Assembly (NCBI RefSeq): GCF_005768555.2
Contig: NZ_VCHX02000333.1
Coordinates: forward strand, 1-34,878
DNA from: Streptomyces sporangiiformans
GTDB taxonomy: Bacteria; Actinomycetota; Actinomycetes; Streptomycetales; Streptomycetaceae
DNA: 34,878 bases
Direction of reading: 5' to 3'
The position numbers and the translations under genes are program-made. A model generated the notes under the pieces. That model was not told where the DNA came from. It worked only from the letters and a program-made list of their open reading frames with translations, and searched no databases. This document shows, piece after piece, positions 14,099-21,487 of this stretch (position 1 is its first letter; each line of letters begins with the position of its first letter).

Positions 14099-16240
14099 AT
14101 GAGCGAGATGATCACGGCGGACCTGGTCGACCTCGACCTGTCCGCCGATACCAAGGAAGCGGCGGCGCGTGCCCTCGCCGAGCGCATGGTGGCTAAGGGC
14201 CGGGTGACCGACCTGGACGGCTTCCTCGCCGACGTGGCCGCCCGTGAGGCGCAGATGCCGACCGGCCTCGACGGAGGCATCGGCATTCCGCACTGTCGCA
14301 GCGAGCACGTCACCGAGCCGACGCTGGCCTTCGGGCGCAGCGCGGCCGGGATCGACTTCGGTGCTCCGGACGGGCCCGCCGACCTGATCTTCCTGATCGC
14401 CGCCCCGGCAGGTGCCGACGACGCCCACCTCACGATCCTTTCGTCGCTGGCCCGGCAGCTGATGAACACCGAGTTCACCTCCGCGCTGCGGTCGGTCGAC
14501 GACACGGCGGGCGCGGCCGCGCTCATACGCGGGGACGAGCCCGCGGCGGACGAGCCCGCGGCGGACGAGCCCGCGGCGGACGGGTCCGCGGCGGACGAGG
14601 CAGCGGCGGCAGCACCCTCCGCGTCCGAGGACCCCGCCCCTGCGCCGGACGCCACGAGCAAGGCCGGGTTGAGCAAGGCCGGGTCGAGCACGGCGGCGTC
14701 GAGCGCGAACGCGTCGGACAGCGGCTCCGCCGAGCCAGGCGGCCGCCCGTTCCGTATCGTCGCCGTCACTTCCTGCCCCACCGGTATCGCGCACACCTAC
14801 ATGGCCGCCGAGTCGCTGGAGAACGCCGGTCGCGCGGCCGGTGACGTCGAGGTCGTCGTCGAGACGCAGGGCTCGGCCGGCTTCAGCCGGCTCGACCCGG
14901 CCGTCATCGCCGCCGCCGACGGTGTGATCTTCGCGCACGACCTCCCCGTACGGGAGAAGGACCGGTTCGCCGGCAAGCCGACCGTGGACGTCGGCGTGAA
15001 GGCGGGCATCAACCGCCCCGCCGAGCTGATCTCCGAGGTCCGGGCGAAGGCCGAGCGCGGCGAGGTCACCGCGGCCGCGAAGGGCGGCACCCCGGTGGAG
15101 CGCTCCGGCGAACCCGGCGAGGGCTACGGCACCAAGCTGCGCAAGTGGCTGATGTCCGGCGTCAGTTACATGGTCCCGTTCGTCGCCGCGGGCGGTCTGC
15201 TCATCGCGCTCGGGTTCGCAATCGGCGGCTACCAGATCAACGAGGCCAAGTCGGTCACCGAGCACTTCGACTGGGGCCAGGTCGACAGCTGGGGCGCGCT
15301 GCTGTTCCAGATCGGCGGCGCCGCGTTCGGCTTCCTCGTCCCGGTCCTCGCCGGCTACATCGCGTACGGCATGGCGGACCGGCCGGGGCTCGTGCCCGGC
15401 TTCGTCGGCGGCGCGATCTCGGTGACGATCGGCGCGGGCTTCCTCGGCGGTCTGGTCGCCGGCCTGCTGGCCGGTGGTGTGGTCCTGGGGATCCAGCGGG
15501 TGAACATCCCGGCTCCGTTGCGCGGCATTATGCCGGTGGTGGTGATCCCGCTGATCTCCGCGGCGGTGGTCGGTTTCCTGATGTTCGTGGTGATCGGCAA
15601 GCCGATCGCCGAGGCGCAGAAGGCCCTGACCGACTGGCTGAACGGCCTCAGCGGCGCCAACGCCGTCCTGCTCGGCGTGCTGCTCGGCCTGATGATGTGC
15701 TTCGACCTCGGCGGCCCGGTCAACAAGGTCGCGTACACGTTCGCGACGGCCGGCATTTCGGTGGCCGCCCCCAGCGACTCGGCGATGAAGATCATGGCGG
15801 CTGTGATGGCGGCGGGCATGGTGCCGCCGCTGGGCATGGCCCTCGCAACCGTGGTCCGCAAGCGGCTGTTCACCACGGCCGAGCGTGAGAACGGCAAGGC
15901 GGCCTGGGTCCTCGGTGCCTCCTTCATCTCGGAGGGCGCGATCCCGTTCGCGGCCGCCGACCCGCTGCGCGTCATTCCGGCCTCCATGGCGGGCGGCGCG
16001 GTCACCGGCGCCCTGACCATGGCCTTCGGTTCGACCCTGCGCGCCCCGCACGGCGGCATCTGGGTCACCTTCCTGATCGGCAAGCCGTTCCTGTACCTCC
16101 TGGCCATCGCGGTCGGTACAGCGGTCACGGCAGGCCTGGTCATCTTCCTGAAGGGCCTGCGCAAGACGCAGCCCGAGGGCGCGGACCAAGCGCGGGAAGC
16201 GCAGTCGGCGTCCAAGACCAAGGAGCCGGTCGCGGCCTAG
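14099..16240 (+). CDS. fruA: PTS fructose transporter subunit IIABC
   Basis: A 713-residue fused fructose permease. The order is EIIA (about 1-150, active His65 in GIGIPHC), a low-complexity linker of DEPAA-type repeats (about 145-215), EIIB (about 218-315, phosphorylated Cys226 in AVTSCPTGIAHTYMAAE), and EIIC (about 345-690) with about ten membrane helices. It takes up fructose while phosphorylating it to fructose-1-phosphate, the substrate of the FruK encoded just upstream. ATG at 14099 has AAGGAG 6 nt upstream; an open frame extends 96 nt further up but its translation is proline-rich and not part of the domain. It is the last gene of the operon and ends at a 19-bp hairpin. Confidence 0.96.
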   Translation: MSEMITADLVDLDLSADTKEAAARALAERMVAKGRVTDLDGFLADVAAREAQMPTGLDGGIGIPHCRSEHVTEPTLAFGRSAAGIDFGAPDGPADLIFLIAAPAGADDAHLTILSSLARQLMNTEFTSALRSVDDTAGAAALIRGDEPAADEPAADEPAADGSAADEAAAAAPSASEDPAPAPDATSKAGLSKAGSSTAASSANASDSGSAEPGGRPFRIVAVTSCPTGIAHTYMAAESLENAGRAAGDVEVVVETQGSAGFSRLDPAVIAAADGVIFAHDLPVREKDRFAGKPTVDVGVKAGINRPAELISEVRAKAERGEVTAAAKGGTPVERSGEPGEGYGTKLRKWLMSGVSYMVPFVAAGGLLIALGFAIGGYQINEAKSVTEHFDWGQVDSWGALLFQIGGAAFGFLVPVLAGYIAYGMADRPGLVPGFVGGAISVTIGAGFLGGLVAGLLAGGVVLGIQRVNIPAPLRGIMPVVVIPLISAAVVGFLMFVVIGKPIAEAQKALTDWLNGLSGANAVLLGVLLGLMMCFDLGGPVNKVAYTFATAGISVAAPSDSAMKIMAAVMAAGMVPPLGMALATVVRKRLFTTAERENGKAAWVLGASFISEGAIPFAAADPLRVIPASMAGGAVTGALTMAFGSTLRAPHGGIWVTFLIGKPFLYLLAIAVGTAVTAGLVIFLKGLRKTQPEGADQAREAQSASKTKEPVAA
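14534..14608 (+). repeat. 15-bp in-frame repeat in the fruA linker
   Basis: Five units of GACGAGCCCGCGGCG, the first three exact and the last two degenerate. They encode Asp-Glu-Pro-Ala-Ala pentapeptides in the tether between EIIA and EIIB. Confidence 0.9.
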
Positions 16241-16244
16241 ACAA

Positions 16245-16290
16245 GGCACACGAAGGGCCCGGGGCGTCGGTCCCGGGCCCTTCGTGTGCC
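16245..16290. terminator. fru operon terminator
   Basis: A perfect 19-bp stem around an 8-nt loop, starting 5 nt after the fruA stop. It is one of the strongest hairpins in the window and probably also serves the convergent gene at 16392-17138. Confidence 0.92.
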
Positions 16291-16391
16291 CACTTGCTCT
16301 CGACGGAGTGGCCCGACGCACGTGGCGGCACCTGACCCACCTGGCTCCCGGCGGGGCGGCCGCCCGGCGCATCAGCCTCCCGGCGGAGCCG

Positions 16392-17138
16392 TCAGTGCGG
16401 GGATGCGGCCCGCCGCTCCATGGCGTCCCGCGCGGCGTGCTCGCTGGGGTAGACCTCGCACATGTGGCGCCCATCGGGAGTGGCCGTGTGCTCGACCTCC
16501 CACAGCGACAGCTCCCGCCCGTCGTCGAGCAGAAAGGCGTGTTCGTAGAGCGAGAAGCACAGCCCCGTCGCCCCGGCCCGGCACGGCTGCCCGAAGGCCT
16601 GCGTGATCTGGTGCGCGAACGCCGTCCGCAGTAACGCGGCCATGTCCTCGCCCGGCCGGTCCGCGTTCTCGGCGCGCCGCAGTAAACGCCGCCCGTGGTC
16701 CGCCGAGTCGTCCGGAAAGTACGCGTGCCGAGGCCTGGGAACCGGCGACAGCCGCACCATGACGGGCAGTTCGAAGTCCGGCGTGTCCGGGGACAGCGGC
16801 AACCGCTCGGTGGCGGCCCGCAGCTCCTCCTCGTCCTCGTACACCTCGGCTTGAGTTTCTCTGCCCGGCGCGGTGTTGTGGACGAGCTCCCAGAGCGTGA
16901 GTGCCGCGCCGTCGGCGAGCAGCCAGGTATGCCGGTACGTCTCGCGGTGCAGCCCCGCGCTGTGATGCGCGGAGTGCAGCGAACTGTCGTACGCAAGCGC
17001 GCAGTCGAGCAGCCCTATCGTCTCGTCGGACAGCTCGAAGGAATTCAGGGCACGGCCGAGGAGTCGCGCCAGATGCTCCTCCGGAGACTCGGGCGACTCG
17101 GGTGGCTCGTACGCTGCCGTCTCGTACGGAACGCTCAA
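16392..17138 (-). CDS. Streptomyces hypothetical protein with internal duplication (DUF6227-like)
   Basis: A 248-residue soluble acidic protein with no signal peptide or membrane segment. It resembles a Streptomyces-restricted family that I think is DUF6227, but I cannot confirm this. The two halves match: residues about 62-112 (Y-x-H-x-x-LL-x-DG-x-x-L-x-LWE, then EVY and ER) align with 192-242 at a constant 130-residue offset. A proline-rich segment lies between them. The start is TTG at 17138, supported by GGGAG 7 nt upstream. An 8-codon ORF ends inside this start codon. A perfect palindrome lies about 60 bp upstream. Function unknown. Confidence 0.75.
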   Translation of the reverse strand: MSVPYETAAYEPPESPESPEEHLARLLGRALNSFELSDETIGLLDCALAYDSSLHSAHHSAGLHRETYRHTWLLADGAALTLWELVHNTAPGRETQAEVYEDEEELRAATERLPLSPDTPDFELPVMVRLSPVPRPRHAYFPDDSADHGRRLLRRAENADRPGEDMAALLRTAFAHQITQAFGQPCRAGATGLCFSLYEHAFLLDDGRELSLWEVEHTATPDGRHMCEVYPSEHAARDAMERRAASPH

Positions 17139-17161
17139 GGTTTCTCCCGGCGTTGCTGCAT
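17135..17161 (-). other. possible 8-codon upstream ORF
   Basis: On the minus strand an ATG at 17161 reads MQQRREKP and stops with TGA at 17137-17135, overlapping the TTG start of the hypothetical gene (TTGA). AAGGTG lies 2 nt upstream of its ATG, closer than ideal. It could couple translation of the main gene or be chance. Confidence 0.25.
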
Positions 17162-17195
17162 GTCACCTTGTGGGTGCATACCGTAGCCCCTCGGT

Positions 17196-17210
17196 CGGAC
17201 ATCATGTCCG
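17196..17210. promoter_or_regulatory. perfect palindrome upstream of the hypothetical gene
   Basis: CGGACATCATGTCCG: 7-bp arms around one base, with further TCGGT/ACCGA pairing outside it. The position, 58-72 bp before the TTG start, fits an operator in the promoter region. Confidence 0.5.
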
Positions 17211-17244
17211 GGAACCGAGAAAACGTACGCATAGAAAACGGCGA

Positions 17245-17271
17245 GGCCGCGTGAGAAGTTCCCACGCGGCC
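17245..17271. terminator. terminator of the L,D-transpeptidase gene
   Basis: GGCCGCGTG pairs with CACGCGGCC around a 9-nt loop, 34 nt beyond the stop codon on the minus strand. Confidence 0.75.
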
Positions 17272-17304
17272 CGACGGGACCTCAAATCTCCCTGGCCAGA
17301 CGGC

Positions 17305-18510
17305 TCAGAGTGCGCTTCCCCCGGTCCACTCGCTCCACGACATGTTCCAGCCATTGAGACCGTTGTCCGGCGCGACCGTGTCGTCGGGGGAGTTCTTGAC
17401 CGTCACGACGTCCCCGATGAGCGAGTTGTCGTAGAACCACTTGCCGACCGTGTCGCCCTGCGCGCCCTGGACATCGGCGAGCCCCACGCATCCGTGGCTG
17501 GTGCCCTGGCGGCCGAAGGGTGGATTGCCCTTGCTGTACCAGTAGTTGCCGTGAATGAAGGTCCCCGATGTCGTCAGCCGCATCGCGTGCGGCACGTCAT
17601 CGATGTCGTACTCCCCGCCGAAGCCGACCGTCGACCCGTTCATCCGCGTCTGCACGAACTTCTCCGAGATCACCATCTGCCCGTTGTACGTCGGGTTCTG
17701 CGCGCTGCCCGCCGAGATCGGCACCGACTTGATGGTCTTCCCGTCCCGGGTGACCGTCATGGTCTGCGTGTCGACGTCGACCGTGGAGACCTGGGAGCGC
17801 CCGACGGTGAAGGTGACCGTCTTGTCCTGCACCCCGTAGACCCCGTTCGCGCCCTCGACCCCATCCAGGTCGATCTTCATCGTGACCTTGGAACCGGCCT
17901 TCCAGTACTCCTCGGGCCGGAAGTCGAGCCGCTGCTCCCCGAACCAGTGACCGACCACCTGCTGCCCACTGCTGGACTTGACCGTGATGCGCGACTGCAC
18001 GGCCTTCTTGTCGCTGATCGCCTTGTCGAAGGTGAACGAGACCGGCATCCCCACGCCGACCGTGGTGCCGTTGTCCGGCGTGTATGTCCCGATGAAGCTG
18101 TTGGCCGACGACACGGTCGTGAAGATGGAGTTGGCCGCCGCCGTCTTCCCGTTGGACCCCTTGGCGAGGGCCGATATCCGGTACTTCGTCCCCCGCTCCA
18201 ACTGCTCCTTGGGCTTCCAGTTCTTCCCGTCCGTGGAGATCGCTCCCGGCACGGCGGTCCCGGTGGCCGACTCCGTCATCTTCACTTCGGTCAGCTTCCC
18301 GTCGCTGACCTTCACGCCGGTCGCGTTGATGGACGCGCCCGTCGAACCGTCCTTCGCGGAGATGGTTATCTTCGCCCCGGAGGTCTTGGTCTCGCCGGCC
18401 TTGTTGTCGGCCTTGGCGTCGCCACCGCACGCGGTGAGGGTCAGGGCACCGACCACCAAGGCGGCACAGGCCACCAGCGCGCGGCGCGCTGCAATGTCCG
18501 GGGTTGTCAC
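17305..18510 (-). CDS. lipoprotein L,D-transpeptidase with Ig-like domains
   Basis: A 401-residue cell-wall enzyme. The N-terminus is a lipoprotein signal: positively charged start, hydrophobic segment, and lipobox LTAC with the lipidated Cys at about residue 28. Two Ig-like domains follow (about 50-240). The C-terminal YkuD catalytic domain (about 245-370) has the HGNYWYSKG and SHGCVGL motifs with catalytic Cys341. Such enzymes make 3-3 peptidoglycan cross-links and resist most penicillins. The GTG start at 18510 is preferred because GGAG sits 7 nt before it; an in-frame TTG 12 nt further up lacks a good site. It is probably attached to the outer face of the membrane. It is a single gene. 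Confidence 0.94.
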   Translation of the reverse strand: MTTPDIAARRALVACAALVVGALTLTACGGDAKADNKAGETKTSGAKITISAKDGSTGASINATGVKVSDGKLTEVKMTESATGTAVPGAISTDGKNWKPKEQLERGTKYRISALAKGSNGKTAAANSIFTTVSSANSFIGTYTPDNGTTVGVGMPVSFTFDKAISDKKAVQSRITVKSSSGQQVVGHWFGEQRLDFRPEEYWKAGSKVTMKIDLDGVEGANGVYGVQDKTVTFTVGRSQVSTVDVDTQTMTVTRDGKTIKSVPISAGSAQNPTYNGQMVISEKFVQTRMNGSTVGFGGEYDIDDVPHAMRLTTSGTFIHGNYWYSKGNPPFGRQGTSHGCVGLADVQGAQGDTVGKWFYDNSLIGDVVTVKNSPDDTVAPDNGLNGWNMSWSEWTGGSAL

Positions 18511-18653
18511 GGGCTGCTCCAAGTTCTCGCGATGTGGGGGATCCGCTCCAGTCCGTGAAGAAGGAGAGCAGCACCGCCCGCCCGGGTTCCCGCCGAACCA
18601 CCACGGACACCATCACGTGACAGACCCGGGACAATCCGCTCGCTCGTCGAGCC

Positions 18654-18840
18654 CGTACAACTCCCCGCCTACCGGCTCCCCATAGCGCTCCCGTCCACCG
18701 CTCGTCCACAACTCCCGGTCCGCCCTTACGAGTTCGTCGTCTACAGGGCTATACAACTCCTCGACTGCCGCCCCTACAACTCCCGCCTGTCGGCCGTACA
18801 ACTCCCCGCCTACCGGCCCCCGTACAACTCCCCATACGCC
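18654..18840 (-). repeat. degenerate GGAGTTGTA repeat across the P1 peptidase stop codon
   Basis: On the minus strand GGAGTTGTA(C/T) recurs about six times. A 23-bp segment is repeated exactly at 18654-18676 and 18795-18817, 141 bp apart (47 codons). The second copy contains the TAG stop of the P1 peptidase gene, so the array starts in the last codons and continues into the 3' flank. This accounts for most of the 18511-18809 gap; the rest is the L,D-transpeptidase leader, where I see no clear promoter. Confidence 0.75.
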
Positions 18841-19838
18841 GGCCACGCCCCGCCCGGTCCCTCCACGGACTCGGCCGCCCGTACCGCCCGTACGATCGCC
18901 CGCGTCACGAGATCCGCCCCGGCCGCGAGGATCTCGTTCAGCGCGAGCGGGTTCTCCGCCGCCAGCGGACGCGCTCCCGTGGCGAGCGCGAAGACCGTGT
19001 CCCCGTCGTTGAGCAGATGCACGGGCCGTACGGCGCGCGCGAAGCCGTCGTGTGCCGTTCCCGCGACCTTCTGCGCCTGCGCCTTCGACAAGTCCGCGTC
19101 CGTGGCGACCACCGCGAGCGTCGTGTTCAGCGGGGGAGTGCCGCTCTTCGCCGCGGCCTCGGCCAGCCGGGCCTGCGCCGCCTCGTGCACCTCCGCCGCC
19201 GGATACGTCATACGCCCCTGGAGCAACTCCCCGTACAACGCTCCCGTCAGGGGATCCACCGCCGACCCCGCCGCGTTGGCGACGACCAGCGCGGCCACGG
19301 TGATACCCGAGTCGAGCACGGTGCTCGCGGTGCCGACCCCTCCCTTCAGGCTCCCGACCGCCGCCCCCGTACCGGCACCCACACATCCCTCCTGGACCGG
19401 CGCGCCGGTCTCGCTCGCCGCGGCGGCGGCCACAGCATCGAGCCCGGTCGCCGCGTCCGGCCTCGCCCGGAAGTCGCCGCCTCGGCCCAGGTCGAAGACA
19501 CAGGCCGCCGGGACGACCGGCACCACATGCGCCGGGTGGGGCCCGACGCGCACCCCGCGGCCCCGCTCCTCCAGCCAGGCCATCACGCCCGTCGCCGAGT
19601 CCAGCCCGTACGCACTGCCGCCGGTCAGTACGAGCGCCTCGATCTTCCGCACGACGTTGCGCGGATCGAGGGCATCGGTCTCCTTGGTACCCGGCCCGCC
19701 GCCGCGCACATCCACGGCCGCGACCGCGCCGCCCTCGGGAGCGAGGACGACCGTGGTACCGGTCAGCCAGCCTTCACCGGTCCGCGTGGCGTGCCCCACA
19801 CGCAGCCCGGTCACATCTGTCAGAGCGTCAACAGTCAT
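18810..19838 (-). CDS. P1-family (DmpA/BapA-like) aminopeptidase
   Basis: A 342-residue Ntn-hydrolase-fold peptidase (family S58/P1). It begins LTDVTGLRVGHAT, typical of the family, and has GGSAYGLDSATGVMAWLEE around residues 73-91. The processing site is PLNTTLAVVATDA: cleavage between Asn238 and Thr239 would release a beta chain with Thr239 as the N-terminal nucleophile. DmpA and BapA use Ser at this place. Family members remove N-terminal D- or beta-amino acids from short peptides; the physiological substrate here is unknown. The start is ATG at 19838. The last codons (encoding GELYGGR) belong to a repeat that continues past the stop, so the exact C-terminus is probably variable among relatives. 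Confidence 0.92.
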   Translation of the reverse strand: MTVDALTDVTGLRVGHATRTGEGWLTGTTVVLAPEGGAVAAVDVRGGGPGTKETDALDPRNVVRKIEALVLTGGSAYGLDSATGVMAWLEERGRGVRVGPHPAHVVPVVPAACVFDLGRGGDFRARPDAATGLDAVAAAAASETGAPVQEGCVGAGTGAAVGSLKGGVGTASTVLDSGITVAALVVANAAGSAVDPLTGALYGELLQGRMTYPAAEVHEAAQARLAEAAAKSGTPPLNTTLAVVATDADLSKAQAQKVAGTAHDGFARAVRPVHLLNDGDTVFALATGARPLAAENPLALNEILAAGADLVTRAIVRAVRAAESVEGPGGAWPAYGELYGGR

Positions 19839-19913
19839 GACATCCAGTGTCGACGAGGGGCTCGCTTCCGGAGCCGGACATGCTCATCGGCGCCGACTCG
19901 CCCCCCAGGGCCG

Positions 19914-19919
19914 TACCCT
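19914..19919 (+). promoter_or_regulatory. -10 element of the leaderless 58-aa ORF
   Basis: TACCCT ends 6 nt before the ATG at 19926; no ribosome-binding site is present. Confidence 0.45.
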
Positions 19920-19925
19920 GGACGT

Positions 19926-20102
19926 ATGAGTACCGCCCCCGACCCCGAACCGCGTGATCCCCAGGCCGCGCTGGTCTTCGACGACCCGCTGAGCCGGCAG
20001 TCCTCGGACGACACGGACCGCGGGTGGGGCGAGCGGCCCAGCGGCGACAGCGCCGGGGACTTGGCCCGCTTCCTCGACGAGAAGCCGCCCCACCACCTCT
20101 GA
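19926..20102 (+). CDS. small conserved-looking acidic protein, 58 residues
   Basis: A 58-residue hydrophilic, acidic protein with no signal or membrane segment; it ends FLDEKPPHHL. Composition and third-position GC are those of a real gene rather than a shadow frame. It begins at ATG with a TAnnnT hexamer 6 nt upstream, as for a leaderless message, and is followed by a hairpin. It is divergent from the P1 peptidase gene (87 bp between starts). I have an impression of similar small proteins in other streptomycetes but cannot name a family. Function unknown. Confidence 0.65.
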   Translation: MSTAPDPEPRDPQAALVFDDPLSRQSSDDTDRGWGERPSGDSAGDLARFLDEKPPHHL

Positions 20103-20113
20103 GCCCTTTGGGC

Positions 20114-20150
20114 CGACGGCCCCGTGGGCCCACGTCCCGTTCGGCCGTCG
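20114..20150. terminator. hairpin between the small ORF and mscL
   Basis: CGACGGCC pairs with GGCCGTCG, and a smaller palindrome CGTGGGCCCACG lies in the loop. It lies between convergent genes. Confidence 0.6.
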
Positions 20151-20168
20151 ACCGCCGGCCGGCAGCGG

Positions 20169-20642
20169 CTATCGCTGGGTGTGCCCCGAGCCGCGCTGCG
20201 CCACGAGGGCGTCGCGTATCTCCTTCAGGACCTCCAGCTCGGTCACCTCCATGACCTCCTGAGTGCTTTCCTTCTCCTTCTGCCGGGCCGCCTGGCGGGC
20301 CAGGTACTTGGACATCGGCAGCACCATCAGGAAGTAGACGACTGCCGCGGTGATCACGAAGGTCAGCGTGGCGCCGAGCACCGAGCCCCACATGATCCGA
20401 ATGCCCGTCGCGGTGTCGCCGGTGCCTGTGCAGGGCGACTTGAGGCAGGAGCTGTAGTTGTCCAGATTCTTCGTGCCGATCGCACCCACCAGTGGGTTGA
20501 TGACGCCCTTCACCACCGAGTTGACGATGTTGGTGAAGGCGGCGCCGATGACCACCGCCACCGCCAGATCGACGACGTTCCCGCGCATCAGGAAGGCCTT
20601 GAAGCCCTCCAGGATGCCCGGATTCTTCTTCTCCTCGCTCAC
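20169..20642 (-). CDS. mscL: large-conductance mechanosensitive channel MscL
   Basis: A 157-residue channel subunit; five form a pore that opens under membrane tension to release solutes on hypo-osmotic shock. The N-terminus GFKAFLMRGNVVDLAVAVVIGAAF contains the S1 helix and first membrane helix (about 22-46). The second membrane helix is about 86-110, followed by a cytoplasmic charged helix. The periplasmic loop carries two cysteines (66 and 71), which could form a small disulfide loop. The GTG start at 20642 has GAGGGG upstream. Downstream in the same direction as the SAF-domain gene, after a 135-bp gap. Confidence 0.96.
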   Translation of the reverse strand: MSEEKKNPGILEGFKAFLMRGNVVDLAVAVVIGAAFTNIVNSVVKGVINPLVGAIGTKNLDNYSSCLKSPCTGTGDTATGIRIMWGSVLGATLTFVITAAVVYFLMVLPMSKYLARQAARQKEKESTQEVMEVTELEVLKEIRDALVAQRGSGHTQR

Positions 20643-20777
20643 CAGGGAGCCCCTCTTCAGCCGCGCAAGTTGTGGAACGAACAGCTCCGCAACCTACGTC
20701 AGGGCCTGGTCGGCCTGTCCAGCCCCCCGTCCGCGACCAGGGACGTGACCACCGGCCGCTGATCGTTTCGAGCACGC

Positions 20778-21353
20778 TCAGCACAGGGTCACCGCCAGCC
20801 TCGAGGTCGCGCCGGCTCCCGCCAGCCGCACCGCCGTCCTCCGCGGCACGGACAGTACGACCAGCGCACCGGCCTCGGTCACGCCGTCCAGGGCCTCGGG
20901 CACCTTCGTCACCCGCGCCCCGCGCGCGACCACCCGCGCGTCCCCGCCGCCCGCAGCGGACTCCTCGGCCGCGACGACATCGACACGATCGCCGGGCCGC
21001 AACAGCCGTACCGTCGCGCCGTCGGCGATCCGCACCGGCGCCGTCACCATCGCGGCGGCGCGCGGCTGCCGTACGGACCCGCCCGCCGTTCTGGACTCCG
21101 CCGCAGCGGAGGGGCCCCCAGCCGGATGTGCCTGCGCCCGGCCCGCGTCACGCGGCCCCGCCGCCACCAGCGCGGCAGCGGTCACGGCGAGGCCCGCGGC
21201 CACGGCCCGCCTTCTGTGCCGCACGAGCCGGCGCAGCTGATACCGCCCGCCGCGCACCCGCACGGGAGCGAAATGCGGCACGTCACATGTGCCGGGCGCG
21301 TCCGCTCCCAACGGGCGCGGGAAGGAAGAGAGCTGCGACACGGGAACCACCAC
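20778..21353 (-). CDS. membrane-anchored SAF/RcpC (CpaB)-like protein
   Basis: A 191-residue protein with a basic N-terminal part (about 1-48), one hydrophobic helix (about 49-66), an Ala/Gly-rich linker, then an SAF-like/RcpC region (about 100-190, with VRIADGATVRLLRPGDRVDVVAAEE). CpaB/RcpC proteins belong to Flp/Tad pilus secretion systems. No other pilus gene is in the window, so this is an orphan whose role is open. GTG at 21353 is the longest start; several in-frame GTG codons follow and no strong ribosome-binding site decides between them. Confidence 0.75.
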   Translation of the reverse strand: MVVPVSQLSSFPRPLGADAPGTCDVPHFAPVRVRGGRYQLRRLVRHRRRAVAAGLAVTAAALVAAGPRDAGRAQAHPAGGPSAAAESRTAGGSVRQPRAAAMVTAPVRIADGATVRLLRPGDRVDVVAAEESAAGGGDARVVARGARVTKVPEALDGVTEAGALVVLSVPRRTAVRLAGAGATSRLAVTLC

Positions 21354-21487
21354 CTGCGGTCGGGAGATCGGCTTGCGATGCCAGAGTGCGGCTTCGCGCC
21401 GAATCCCGCTGAGGCCCGTGGATCACCGGCCGATTGTGGACAACTCGCTCACCCGAAGGGGGAGTTCCGCCCCAAGCCAGACCCGCG

